Assembly (NCBI GenBank): GCA_021399435.1
Contig: JAJTUP010000008.1
Span: 1,550,001-1,614,000, forward strand
Reading direction: 5' to 3'
From: Diaporthe sp. PMI_573
Lineage: Eukaryota > Ascomycota > Sordariomycetes > Diaporthales > Diaporthaceae
Length of the DNA stretch: 64,000 nucleotides
Position 1 is the stretch's first letter, and every line of letters starts with the position of its first letter. Positions 21,300 to 33,029 of the stretch are shown one piece after another. The notes beneath the pieces were generated by a model. The model worked only from the letters and a program-made list of their open reading frames with translations, made no database searches and had not been told where the DNA came from. Both the position numbers and the translations under genes were made by a program.

Positions 21300-24200
21300 G
21301 GTGAGCAGACGGCCAACAACGAAGTATTCTTTTGATGAGGATTGTAACCCAAATTTTAATTCGTCAAAAGAAGGCAGCTCTACTCAGGAATATGTATTTA
21401 AACAAATTGTCTACAGCCAGAGCCCACATTTCTCATCGGCTCTCCAGAAGATCCACCGGGCTGATAAGATGCCGACTTCGGGCAAGACTTGCTGAGATTT
21501 GACGACGATAACTCAAATGAAGCACATGGGTACTGCGAAGGATTTAAGCGAGCCTAAATCTACTCATGCTGAGTCTTTCTGAGCCGGCAGTGGATACAGG
21601 ACACAGTGAACAAGGGCTAGCGGATTGGCTCACGGATGAGCAGCATATGTGGAAATTGGCGACGAATCTGACAGGAGACGGAGTTTTACAGGAGCTCTCA
21701 TGGCATGAATAAGCGTTACGCTCCTCCTTGGACAAAAATGTGAACATTATTTGGACCAGTGGTCTGGAATTCAAAATCAAATTATATGAACGTTCATATC
21801 AGCGAGCATACACTTCAAATTCTTCTATGCTGTGAAACTCAAAGCTGAGTGCCTACAAAACACACGACCACAGGCCACAAGTGAATTCACCCCTTGAATA
21901 TTGAAGTTCCGTAAAGCGCTACTGTCACTGGCTTTGGCAACATGGCATCAACAAGTCGCTGATCTATAAGAAGAGCTCTGGGCTCATTTGCGTGGAACCG
22001 GGCAACCAGATGAAGGAAATCCGGAATTATCACGCTATGCCTCTAAGTTCTTTTCAAAAGATATGAATGCGGTGAGTACGAGTACTTAGATGCTGCTGCC
22101 ACCGCCGCTTGAGTAAAAGTGGTGCCCTGGTAAGCGAGCAGATCTCCGCTTTCAAGTAGCTGCCCGAAGAAGATTCTTCTCACTTTCATTCGACTGCACT
22201 GAAAATACTTCCACGTAATCTTTGAGTATCTGCGCTCAGTTTGAGTAGAAGGTTGAAGTTGTGTGATCGTTCGCCCACCGAGTGATTGGCCTAGTCATTG
22301 TATTCCATGAAACGGGATATACATTTCATAAAGCAGCTGCCGAGCCTTAATTTCCTTCTATCGCACAGCTTGGGGAGCTCGGGACTCACTGTTATCAGTC
22401 ATTTTAATGTGTTTGTAACACGCTGTATCTTTCTGCCAGCTGAGCTTGTGTTAAAGGCCGTGAGCTTGTGGTCTTGTGGGCAGCTCTTTAATCACGGTAG
22501 ACTGAGATGTAGCCTTTTTTGGGGCCCGTAATGTATATTAGAGTCTCTTTTCAATACATGTCTTTCAGTGATGAAATCGGGCGAATATATTTCAAGATTG
22601 AAAGATCTTCCCTCACTGTTTTGCCCCGATTTTATGGCACACTTAAGGCGCGGCTTCAATGCTCGTTGATGGCATTAGCCCGCTCACTTGATTGGAATGC
22701 TGCTCAAATGCCATCAATGGTAGATTCAAACTGTCCCGTTCACTTTGACGAGAGCACCCGGATTGAGAGAGGGAAGCAGAAAGCATGGCAGTAGAGTTTC
22801 GAGAGAAGGGCCTCTCGTAATACTTGGGGGTCCATGTTGGTGATCATCGGCACCATCTTGCCACATGACGAGGGACATCTGTGCGGCCCTCATAGTATTG
22901 CAGTCATGTTTATGCTGAGAAGATGAAACCTATGTCACTGGATCTGCGCAATGGTCATCTCATTCAAGCACTGCTCGCGGCTACTACGAAGCAATACGTG
23001 TGCCATCAACTCGTGAGGTACAAAGTCACTCAAGGTGTCACAAATATGATAGCCGAGCGATCTGTGTTCAATGCGCGTACATGTATTTGCCTGTCATGTC
23101 CTGGCCTGTGATGCTCTAGAGGTCTTATCGAACTTCAGAAGTACACACACCCGCAGTGTCACCTGCGGTTCTAGATAGCTTGGCCCTCGAACACCGACAG
23201 GCAGCTCGCCAAGACTACTCCCTCTTTGAGAAGATCCATTCGAGCATCGCCGTGCGCAGGCCGGGTCCGTGGTAGGAGACCGCCGAACCCCTCTACAGGC
23301 GGCCTCAGAGAAAAGAGAGCACTGCCTATCCAAGCGAGGCCGTCGGCCAGACCAACCCCCGATCACTGCAAAGACCATCCGAGCGCGCAGGGCGCAAGGC
23401 GGCCAGATAGAATCGAGCCACGAAGCTCGCCCCGATCTGATCCCCGGGCCAGGCCTCCGTCCAACATAACCAACGAGCTCTGGACAGGTCCATGTTGATT
23501 TCCTGTCTCAGTGCCCCGTGCCATGCGACAGGTCTCAGACATGATCTTCGACAGCTGTCAGCGGCCGGCCGCGGAAGTCGACCACCTGACTGAACAAGCC
23601 TGCCGACCCCTAGCTCTAGAGGCTGGCGCCTGCCACCTTCGCATGCATGCCAAAGTACACCGGCGGCGGGTGCTACTTGCGGTCGCAGACGCGTAGACCC
23701 CGGGAATCGTCTGACCCGAGAGAGATCATCACGCCGGGTCGAAGAAAACAACAACTGAAAATATTCAACGAACCTAGACGCGTGCAATGATTTCTTGGTA
23801 CCGAGAAGCAGGCGGCGCAATGCAAATATAGAAAAAAGAGAAGGAAAAAGAGGAAAAATCCCCCACAGCTGCGGCTATCACGGCCAATCAGCCACCTGCG
23901 CGTACCCAGCGCGGCCGAAGAGAGCTGAGCTGAGCTGCATGATCGCTGTGGAGTGGCACTGCTGTGTGCCCCGGACGCGAACGCGAACAAGCAAGAATGC
24001 AATTAAACATGCACGGGGGAGATTAGGCGCCACAGATCGTGCTTCTACAAGGGTCCGTGATGAGCTGGACCCCACGATGCAGAGGCTGGGACCAGCTATT
24101 CTGGGGCGCGGGAAGGAATGCTTAGCGAGCGTCTAACAGGCTGACGTGCATTGACGGTGTGTTGGGCGTCCGGGTTTGTTACGTGATCGTCGATGACAAG

Positions 24201-24318
24201 AAATGCAATGAATGCACGCCGCTCACTGAGCTGACTTTATGCATGGAATCTGGTGCCCTCGGAAGAGAAGCGGCCGCTCTACGCATCATTGCCATCGCAC
24301 GTGTTAGTTGCTCATTTC

Positions 24319-24367
<49 letters not shown>

Positions 24368-27300
24368 CGTTGTTGTCGTCGTCGTCACCGAGCTGGATGG
24401 GCAGTGCAGCGTCAATATTGCTCTCCGGCAGGGTTGGCTTGGCGATGATGCGCGCGGCTGTTTTGGACCCCGGCGCCAGAAGAAGCAACAAATGTTGTTG
24501 ATTTAAGCGCCCGGTGGGAAATGAAAGAAACACGGTACAGAAACACGTTACAAAACGGGAAATGCCACAAGCGACAAGAATCTGCTAAAATTTGCTGGTT
24601 TGATCAGCCGCCCCAGCCATGGTCGCAGCGAGGCCGGCCTAGTATGAAATGTCGGGTAAGCATCATGTTAACAACTCAGTGTGGTTACCGGTCAAGTTCC
24701 GCCTTGCAGTGGGAACAACAGCCTTCTGCTCTTGCACTACAAGCCCCTGTGATGTATCGGTCAGAGTCTCGAAAGCTCGTGGCTTGCGCCAAACGCGCTT
24801 CATCTCACCGCAGGACCGGTTGCATGTAACGCACGCTACCTGGCGGTCAGTATCCGAAAACGCACTATCCCGGCTTACCAGGGCTGACTCGGGTTGTGAA
24901 CCGATTCCGAGGCGCGATGAGGCGAGGAGATGACGATGTAACGCTCGTTGACTATGCATGCAGCCGTCGACGATGTCCGCCCCGGCGTCACTGGCGTTTG
25001 CGATCCTCCGCGCGCGCGCCTCGCAAGCCGTTGAAGCCAAATTTAAATGCATGAAATGACTCTCGGCCAAGGCGCGTGGCCCAGCAAGGCCAAGTGTGGC
25101 TGGTGCATAGAGTTCCGAGACATACTCGCAGCCAAAGACCGAGTGTGTGTGGAAGTCTAACCTGTCCCGTCGGGTGAGACGCTGTGCTAAACCATCAATT
25201 GGTAGAAGCTTGAAGGTGGCACCGGCTTTTCGGCAGCTGAAGCAATCTGCAATGTCAGCCATTGCAACCGCCACCACCCATTCACACAGAATTCTGTCAT
25301 CTTCCAATACCCAAGTAGCCCGTCGCCTCCTAAAGGATGTGCCAAGTGACGATGGATAGGTGGAGTGTTCCCGGTTCTCCCGAAAGACGACTGTGATGCT
25401 TCGTCCGATGATTAAAATATGCTATTCTTCATCGGGCACCCATCTGAACGCTATAATAAAGATACACACGAGGAGCCAGACCAGCAACTTTTTGACGGAA
25501 AGTTAGGAACGCCAGCCAAACTTTGAGCACTCGTTTCAAAGGCCAGCCAAGAGTTGGGTGCGGGTTCCCGGATGACTGACCGACCTAACGCACAGCCCGC
25601 GAGGCAGCGCGTTGCGGAAAGTGTTATGGCGTCCGTGAGAGGGCTAGGACGGTTGTTCTCCAATATAATTGAGGTAGCCAAGAGACGGCCATCATCGCCA
25701 ACAATTTTTACCTACTGCCAGTCTCGTGGCTGAGTCTTGGAAAAGTTTCTCCGGCTTCACCCCGCCGGTCGCCGGCGCCCCGAGTCGGGATTGAACGGGG
25801 CAGCATGATTGGAGCCGGAGTTGCCTGCTATAAGCCCTGTATGTTTCAGAAGGCACACGGCCCAATGGCGGCGCGCGCAGGCCACATCTCGGCATGCCCT
25901 CCGACGGTGCCACCATGACCTGCAGATCCTCTGCTCCACATGGACACGTGCAGCTGCATCTTGCTATGCCAGATCGGTCGTGCACTAAGGCAGAGGCAGG
26001 GGGGAATCTGCTGTGTTGGACGGCCTGTGTGCTCGAAGGGATGCAGCAGCAGAGCAGACAGCCATCGAGTTTGACAGTCATTGTCCTGGCGATGAAGATG
26101 TCTTGTGCAGTCCGTATTCGTTATGGAACTCGCGAAGAAAACTCAATTCGGAGACATGACGGGGCCAAGGAACGAGCAATCTGAGTGAGGCTCTGCGGTC
26201 CTTGGGGAGATTCAGGCTCCAATCCGACCATCCCCAGCTACTGACACAGATTGGTGGAGAGATGCGTTTGTTTCGCGATCTCTCCGCTCTACCCTATCAA
26301 GTGCTCGCTATCGGTAGGTTCCAGCAAGCCTACTCGGTGCGGATGGAGTAATGAAGTGACGGATCCGGCCCCAGAAATCAATCTAAATCCGAGAAGCTGG
26401 GCGTCGGAAGAGCTGACTGCCTTTGTAACGCCGCTCGGAGGACCCGCCTGGCTAGGTAGGACAACAAATTAATTAGCTGGGTGCTACAAGAAGCCAAAAG
26501 AGGCCACATTTCCTGTCCTGGTGACTCCCGAATCCAGACAGACAAGCGCTGACAGCTCACAGCCGGGCTCATGCGTTCCGCTCCGGAGCTATGGTCTGCG
26601 ATGCCGAATCTGGACTGATTGGATTTCCCGAGAGGATCGACCGCCCGCACTTTAGGGATCGGCTCAGGGGGTGAGGTGGAGTTGATCTTATCATCTCTGA
26701 CCACGACATGGCAGGTGTTGACCGGCACATGAAACAGCGTCGCAATATTGTGATGAACCTGCCGCCTTTGAGTTATTCAAGGAAATTGACGATGAGCCGA
26801 GTTTCATGCAGACCTAAGAGCATTCGCACCAGCATTGACAGTAGTGTCTGCCAGCGACATGCGCGACGTCAGTTGGTTCATGGACCCCGAAATAGGCACA
26901 CGGACCCAATATCGATCAGGCCGGGATGGGTGGGAACCCCAAATTGTGTTTAGCTGCTCTACCGGGCGCTCGGGACTAGGCGATGGGATAGCAAAGGCAG
27001 CCAATGCTTGCGCCAGTCCGAACTAGAGCTTGACGACAGCTTCAATGCGCCTGACCAAGCTTGGCCAGAACAGAGATTGTCGGGAGCTTCCAGTTGCCCT
27101 CGCCTAGGTTCGTTTCGAATCGACGGGCAATGGGCCGATTCACGACCCAGCCCTGCGGAACACTGGCGTGAGGTTTGTCGGGGCGTCGTCGCATTCGGCG
27201 CCAAGATGGTCAAGGGAATGCCGAGGCAGTCAGAGAGCGCGATGTCTGGAGGATGAGCGGGCGTAAGTTGGTCCTTAGATCTCATGCGTGCTGCAGATCG

Positions 27301-29599
27301 TCGAGAAACGACGCCGAGGAACAGGCGCCGTGGTCCACTGGTCCACCAGAGCCGTTGTGTTGGTTGCCGTTTCGTTTCACGAAGTCCGCGATGGGATCGC
27401 CAGTCTCCAGATTTCGGGGGGACGACCCTGTTGATTTCCCGTGTCTCCACAGAGGCAGGACGGGCTTGACAGGCTCAAGTCTGAAGATGCACGCAGGGGG
27501 TGCATTAGCCCCGGCCGGCGGGCAGGTTGATGGGTGCGCAGCTGTCAATCCAATGCCTGCACGCCATTGCCATCCAGCCAGATGCCGAATTGGTTGGGGT
27601 CATTGGTATGGGTGTTAGCCAATTGTGGCTCTGGGTTCGGGAGCACCTGGTGCAGCGTTCTGTAGTTCGGCACGGCTCCACCAGCGGATGGTCCAAGGGG
27701 GCGTCAGCTTCCCACGGCATCTGACCACCAGACAAAGATCTAGATGCCGTGAAGGACTGCAGGTGTTGGGCAATATGGATGCAGCGTGATGGGCTGCCTG
27801 GGTTTCAGGGCTGGGGCCAGCAATCGAATACACGCATGGCCCGATTCGGAGTGGCAGTGATGCAGGTAACTATTGGCACAGCATTGAGGCCTGCGTTGCC
27901 GCTGGCTGACAGACATTTCACTGCCATGTTTGTATGTATGCTCGCCTAAAAGACTGTAACGGGTCTCTCGAGGCTCATGTGTGAGGTTTGTATGAAGCGT
28001 ATGGAGCATGTTTGCCCTGCGTCTCCTGGTCGGTTTGATGGTGGCCTGCTCTTGCCCTGGCATCAGATTCAGCAGTACATCCACTGCACGCAAAGAAGGG
28101 GGTGGCCTGGCAGGCCTGGTGAGTACATGGGAGGCGCTAACCTTATCCAGCCTCGCGTCGATGCGTCTTTCTGCTTTCGGCCATCCACAGCCAAACCCTG
28201 GTCCCCTTTCCCCCCCTCCATGTTTCATGTGTCGACAGGTTGCTCGCCAACCATTGCCAGCGTCGAGGCGGCCCAATTTGAGAGGTCATGCATCAAAGCT
28301 ACACAGTATTCATCACCCATCATGTGTCGGTGAGTCACGAGGCCATCCAGCCATTTCAACCTGCAGGGCATATGGAACCGAGGCCCGTGGGCTCTTCGCC
28401 AGCTGACGGGCTGACGGGCTGGCTGTGCATCTGCAAACCTGTTCTCGGCTGTTGACCGGTCGCGGACCCAAGGACCTCGGTCTAAAACCCGAATTCGAAC
28501 CTAGTCGTCCTCAGGCTCCGGCTGGTGATCTGTATAGAGCATCTGCTGGCTACGCGGTACCAACCAGGGAGAGTCAAGTGGTAGCTAAGGGGGCGTGCAT
28601 AACCCTTGGTGCTTTCTTCCTCCCTGGCCGTGCCTGGCATGGCAGGTGGGCGACGGGGTATTCCGCACGCATCCCAGGTCGATGCTGGAATGGAACTTGA
28701 CGATAGCCTCTTCGCCGAAGCCATCGGGTTGGTGCCTCCCTGGGCATGACAGACCCTGTTCAAAACTTCGCTGGAGGTGCTCGCCTGTAATTGCGATCCT
28801 CGACGGGTCGTCCTCCCTTGTGTCTGTGAAGACCTGTACGGAGTAGTGTTGAACCCTTTGGCCTGATCAATCTCGACCATGAACTCCCTGATGAGATCTG
28901 GACTCTGATCTATGCTGTCCAAATTCCAGAGCTTCCACCTGTCTGTCTATCGCTGGCTGCAACTTCTGTCATCAAATGTGTCCACGGCAGTGTGCATTGC
29001 GTACATACATACATACATGCAACAACAGCCGCATTCAGGCCAGGGAATGCCATGCCATGTTTGCAATGCACCAGCCCCAACCGTCTGCAGTCCGTATCCC
29101 GAATACCACCTTGGCCCCGAAAAGCTAAGTAAAGTGCGTGGTACCCGTACGAAAGCGGGAACGTCATCGGCATCTGGGTTGCCTTTTCCAGATCCAGCGC
29201 CCGAGAGGCATAGATCCCCTTATTTCAGAGCAATCAACCTGCTTCAAAGGCCTTGTGTCCGCCCAGGGATGGCCGGAGCCTCTCCTATCCTTCTCGAGCC
29301 AACCATACTCACAGCGCCACCCAGGTTGGGAGACGAACGAAAGCTTGGCCTTGCAGCCGTGTCCTCCCACGAAGCGCCGGCAGCGAATCATTGCCCCCCA
29401 CCTGCTTGCAGCACCCCTGAACCAGCGTCTCCTCTAACGAAGCGCTTCACCCAATCTCTAGACGCCAGGCGGGACGGCGCCGTCGCCTGCGGATCTCGAG
29501 TGCTCGAAATAATCCAGTTTACCCGCGCGAACTTGCTCTCATCAGTTCATCCTGCGGCTGCTCGCCTGACACCCCTGTCCACGAGGTCGTGTATTAAGC
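21300..29599. other. Gene desert (~8.3 kb)
   Basis: No family-level match on either strand. Many open frames of 60-210 codons overlap in several frames in the GC-rich part (about 23-29 kb) and have nonsense-like composition rich in Arg, Ser, Cys and Trp. A TTTAAATA on the minus strand about 95 bases from 21299 may be the TATA of the nucleoside-hydrolase gene. The rest may be regulatory DNA, a long non-coding transcript or worn-out repeats; nothing visible decides this. Confidence 0.5.
24321..24386 (+). repeat. GTT trinucleotide microsatellite
   Basis: Fifteen perfect GTT units followed by mixed GTC/GTT units. It lies in the gene desert and is not inside a supported gene, so the poly-Val, poly-Leu and poly-Asn frames it creates are not evidence of protein. 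Confidence 0.95.
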
Positions 29600-31784
29600 T
29601 GGCAGCGGACCCTGAAAATCTTCCAGGAAGCTCTTCTTGAGAGGCTCATCTGTCCACGACAGCTTCCACCCGGGGTCACATCGCCCAAGCTTTCCTTCCT
29701 CGTTTTTTTCCCCCTCTTACATTTCCTACTGCCAACTCGACAGACACTCCGCTGGACCGGACTTCTGCCGACAACCTTCTCGTAATCACCTTCAGCCCCC
29801 TCTTCTTTTTTGGTATTGTCCCCGGCGGGCATTGAAGAATAATAGAGCACGGGGCACGCGACCGGTCCTTGAATTAGAATTCTGACTCGCCCACTGGCCG
29901 ATACTATCGAAACTGTCGTCGCCGCCAGCCCCAGCAACCCCGGATTCACCCCACTACACACCCGGGCCAAGAGCTCACCCAGACGGAAAACACCAAGAAC
30001 ACACTGTTCGGTTGAAACACCAAACTTTTGATCTGCTGCTCCTCTTTTTGAGTGGCTGTTGTGGGCTTGGTTCTTTTCTTGGGAGCAAATAACCTTTTTC
30101 ATCTCCTTTCGCCTTCATCAACCTTTTCCTCGGTGCGGACCCGCTTTCGCAATCGGCCTCAGCCACTTGCTGTGCATCAAGTATCCAACCCCCCCGCTAT
30201 CGGTCCAGGTCAACTTGTCAATACGACAATCGCCGTTGCCACCACCAAGTTTCGCTCGTGGCTCACCAGCAGCCCACCGTCGATCGGCCGCCACACGACA
30301 ACAGGCACACTGCAAGTCACAGGCCAAGCTGTCCGTCTCAGGACCGCCTGCAGAGTTTCGGCTGCTGTCAAACTCGCACAGGAACCATTTCAGAGTGTTC
30401 TGAGTGGACTTTGACCTCGCTGGACTGAGACAAGGCGCAAGACAGAGTGAGCACCTGAGAGCGAATCGCTGCTTGATCTACGGCCAGACCGTCTTGCATT
30501 TCGAGTCAGGCCTGCTTCTCTCGTGGCCCCCTATTTGGCAGCCCGTTGAGAGCGTTGAGCCAGTCAGAGCGCCGTCCTTGTCTCCCTCTGTCCCCTGCCC
30601 CCGACAAGATCGACCCGGCCTTCGCCAAGGTCGAGCCTGCACTACCACAGCACCAGTGCTACAGCGTCCACAGAACAGAGCCCAGCCCAAAAGCCAGAAC
30701 GGTCGATCGCTGACCAGGCCCATCCCTCCTTCACACCACCTGTCACCCCACCGCCCACCCCTGCACCTATACCCTTCTGCAGGGCGCCGCCCGTACCCAA
30801 GTACCGCCGGAGCAGACTATACCTCGGGATCGCTCTTCCCTGTCGCCTCCCCCGACCCCTCCAGGGAACCCCTGTGGACTCGCATCAACCACCCCTCCCA
30901 TACTCAGCCTCGTGGGCCCAGCGAGTCGCACGTCACCCTCTGACGAACAAGCCGTACAAGCCCCAGCTCAGGAGGCCCATCTACGCCTGACCCCAAGCGC
31001 CCCACCGGCCAAGGCCCAAGACAAGTCACTTGTAAGTCGGCCTTCTATTTTTCAGGTTCGAGGTTTGTTCATTGTCCCATTTTGCCCTTTTCGAGCTCCC
31101 AAGAAAGTCATATACCCTCGAGTGCCGCTGCACCTGCATATGTGCCTCCGTGCCTCGACTTTCTTTGTCTTTTGTTCCCCCCATCACAGCCTCCCTGCCC
31201 GCTCACCCCTTGGCTCCCAACCACGACACCTGGAAGTCGAGTCACCAAGGCATACCAGTCCCACAGCCAGCCCAAGCCATACCTCGAGGCACACCACACC
31301 TGACTGACCTTTGCTCGCAACTAATCAGCCGCTCCAACCCGCCGCCTCGGGAAGCATCTCACGCTCACATCTCACATCTCACTCTTGTTAAAGCCCCACC
31401 GGACACACCAGATACTCCGGCACCTTGGCCACATGAAACTTTGCCGCACCTAGGCTTTTTTACTTCGACCCTTGACTCGTATCAGCTGGCACGGCATTCA
31501 GTACAACCACACCGCACTCCGCCCAGCACCCGCATAAATCCATTACTGGGAATAACAGCAACCGAAGATCCTTCGACTGCTGACGCCTTTTTCCACACTT
31601 CCATCTTCCTGGCACCTATTTCCCCACCGGCAGTCCCGCTCTCAAGGGCTTTCCGCGGGAACTCTCCGAGCGTCCTCCTTTCTTCTCCTTGCAGGCTAAG
31701 AAGGAGAAAAACAGTGCAGCCTCTCCGCCAAGGGGCCACAGCTCTCACATCCCTCACATTCTCACCATCACACCACAGCCTACC
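29600..31784 (+). promoter_or_regulatory. Long CT-rich promoter/leader of the cyclin gene
   Basis: About 2.2 kb of pyrimidine-rich DNA (runs such as CTTTCCTTCCTCG, TTTTTTTCCCCCTCTT near 29690) ending at the cyclin ATG. CT-rich tracts are typical of transcription starts and long leaders in filamentous fungi. Many short upstream ATG frames are present. A GTAAGT donor at 31032 and a CTCCTTGCAG acceptor ending at 31694 could bound a 663-bp leader intron. All of this is inference. Confidence 0.4.
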
Positions 31785-33029
31785 ATGGCCTCGCAAATAC
31801 GACAGTCGTCAACATGCTCGACTCTCAGCATGGACGAGCTCAACGCCGCCGCACTGGACCACTTCATCTACACGCCCGTGTCAAGGAGTATGATCTCATA
31901 CCTCGCCTCTGCAGCATGTAGCGTCATCCAGTGCGACCCGACAATGATGCCTCCACCGCCAACCGCAGCACCGCAGAACTCCAGGTTGCCACCCACGCCG
32001 CCAAAGACCCCACCACCGCGCGCCGTACCGGCAGAAGACGTCGGTCTGCCCACTCTGGAGGAGTTCATCACGCAGCTCGTCGTTTCATCAAACGTCCAGG
32101 TTCCGACCCTCATGTCAACCCTGGTCTACCTCAACCGCCTCCGATCCCGCCTGCAACCCATGGCAAAGGGCCTCCGCTGCACGACACACAGGATCTTCCT
32201 GGCCTCGCTAATCCTAGCAGCAAAGTACCTGAATGACAGCTCGCCCAAGAACAAGCACTGGGCCAACTACTCGGTGATGCCTTGTGCGGGCTTCTCTTTC
32301 GGATTTTCGAGGACCGAGGTCAACCTGATGGAGAAGCAGCTCCTGTTCCTGCTGGACTGGGATCTGCGCGTCACGGAGGAGGACCTGTACCGCGAGTTGG
32401 ACCCATTCCTGGCACCACTCCGGGACGACGTGGCCGCACGCCACGAGCGCAGGCAGCGCAGGAAGGCCGCCCAGCAGGCCGCTATGGCCGCCGAGGAGGA
32501 GCGGAGGCGCATGGAGGAGGAGGAAGCGGCGGCGGCGGCAGCATGGCTCGCGGCGCAGACAGCCAGCAGCAACATCTACTCGACGCCCCCAGCAACGCCG
32601 GACTCCAGGTCCAGGTGCTCGTCTAGGCAGATGAGGCAGGAGAGCCCCGACTCGCTTCCCGGCCTGAGCAGCAGCTATGGATCGCGGAGCATCCACAGCT
32701 CGCACTCGTACGCGTCTTCGCTCTCATCATCACGGGGCAGCGAGGCGACCACACCACTGTCTTCAGACGGCGAGGCGCCGTACATCTACGACGGCATGCT
32801 CCACACGGGCAGCCTGTACGACCCGCCCGTCGAGATCGTCCTGGAGCAGCCCAAGCAGCAGCAGATGTTGAATCGGCCCGCCCCCGCCCTGATGAAGCAG
32901 AGGTCCCTCCTGCCCTACGAGATCAGCGCCGAGGAGCTGAGGGACCTGCAGGAGGGCGGCAGCAGGGTCAAGAGGATGAGAGGCATGCTGGGCCGCGTGT
33001 TTGGCGGCTCAAACGCCACCGCACGATAA
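31785..33029 (+). CDS. Pcl1/2-type (Pho85-class) cyclin
   Basis: A single-exon protein of 414 residues. A G1-type regulatory subunit that binds a Pho85/CDK5-like kinase and links nutrient state and morphogenesis to the cell cycle (known for the family in yeast; S. pombe Pas1 is the fission yeast counterpart). The cyclin box runs from about residue 85 to 215: LPTLEEFITQLV, TLMSTLVYLNRL, ASLILAAKYLNDSSPKNKHW, EVNLMEKQLLFLLDWDLRV. The segment AAKYLND...K.W is characteristic of Pcl1/2 cyclins. An Arg/Glu/Ala-rich helix (RRKAAQQAAMAAEEERRRM) follows, then a Ser-rich tail with SP/TP sites (possible phosphodegrons). Start at 31785 is the first ATG with a good context (CTACCATGG); an upstream in-frame ATG (31689) adds 32 unconvincing residues. 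Confidence 0.9.
   Translation: MASQIRQSSTCSTLSMDELNAAALDHFIYTPVSRSMISYLASAACSVIQCDPTMMPPPPTAAPQNSRLPPTPPKTPPPRAVPAEDVGLPTLEEFITQLVVSSNVQVPTLMSTLVYLNRLRSRLQPMAKGLRCTTHRIFLASLILAAKYLNDSSPKNKHWANYSVMPCAGFSFGFSRTEVNLMEKQLLFLLDWDLRVTEEDLYRELDPFLAPLRDDVAARHERRQRRKAAQQAAMAAEEERRRMEEEEAAAAAAWLAAQTASSNIYSTPPATPDSRSRCSSRQMRQESPDSLPGLSSSYGSRSIHSSHSYASSLSSSRGSEATTPLSSDGEAPYIYDGMLHTGSLYDPPVEIVLEQPKQQQMLNRPAPALMKQRSLLPYEISAEELRDLQEGGSRVKRMRGMLGRVFGGSNATAR

Noticed and set aside
24179..24533. Poly-Val/poly-Leu/poly-Asn/poly-Thr proteins
   Set aside because: All are translations of the GTT microsatellite in different frames.
24663..25307. 214-codon open frame, minus strand
   Set aside because: No family pattern, no splice support and competing frames on the plus strand.
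25760..25860. tRNA-like GTTCAATCCC on the minus strand
   Set aside because: No matching 5' acceptor strand, D arm or anticodon stem.
28912..29640. 242-codon open frame, plus strand
   Set aside because: Pro/Ser/Arg-rich nonsense composition in the cyclin upstream region; no motif.
31072..31893. 273-codon open frame overlapping the cyclin start
   Set aside because: Pro/Ser/His-rich product of CT-rich leader DNA, in a different frame from the cyclin.
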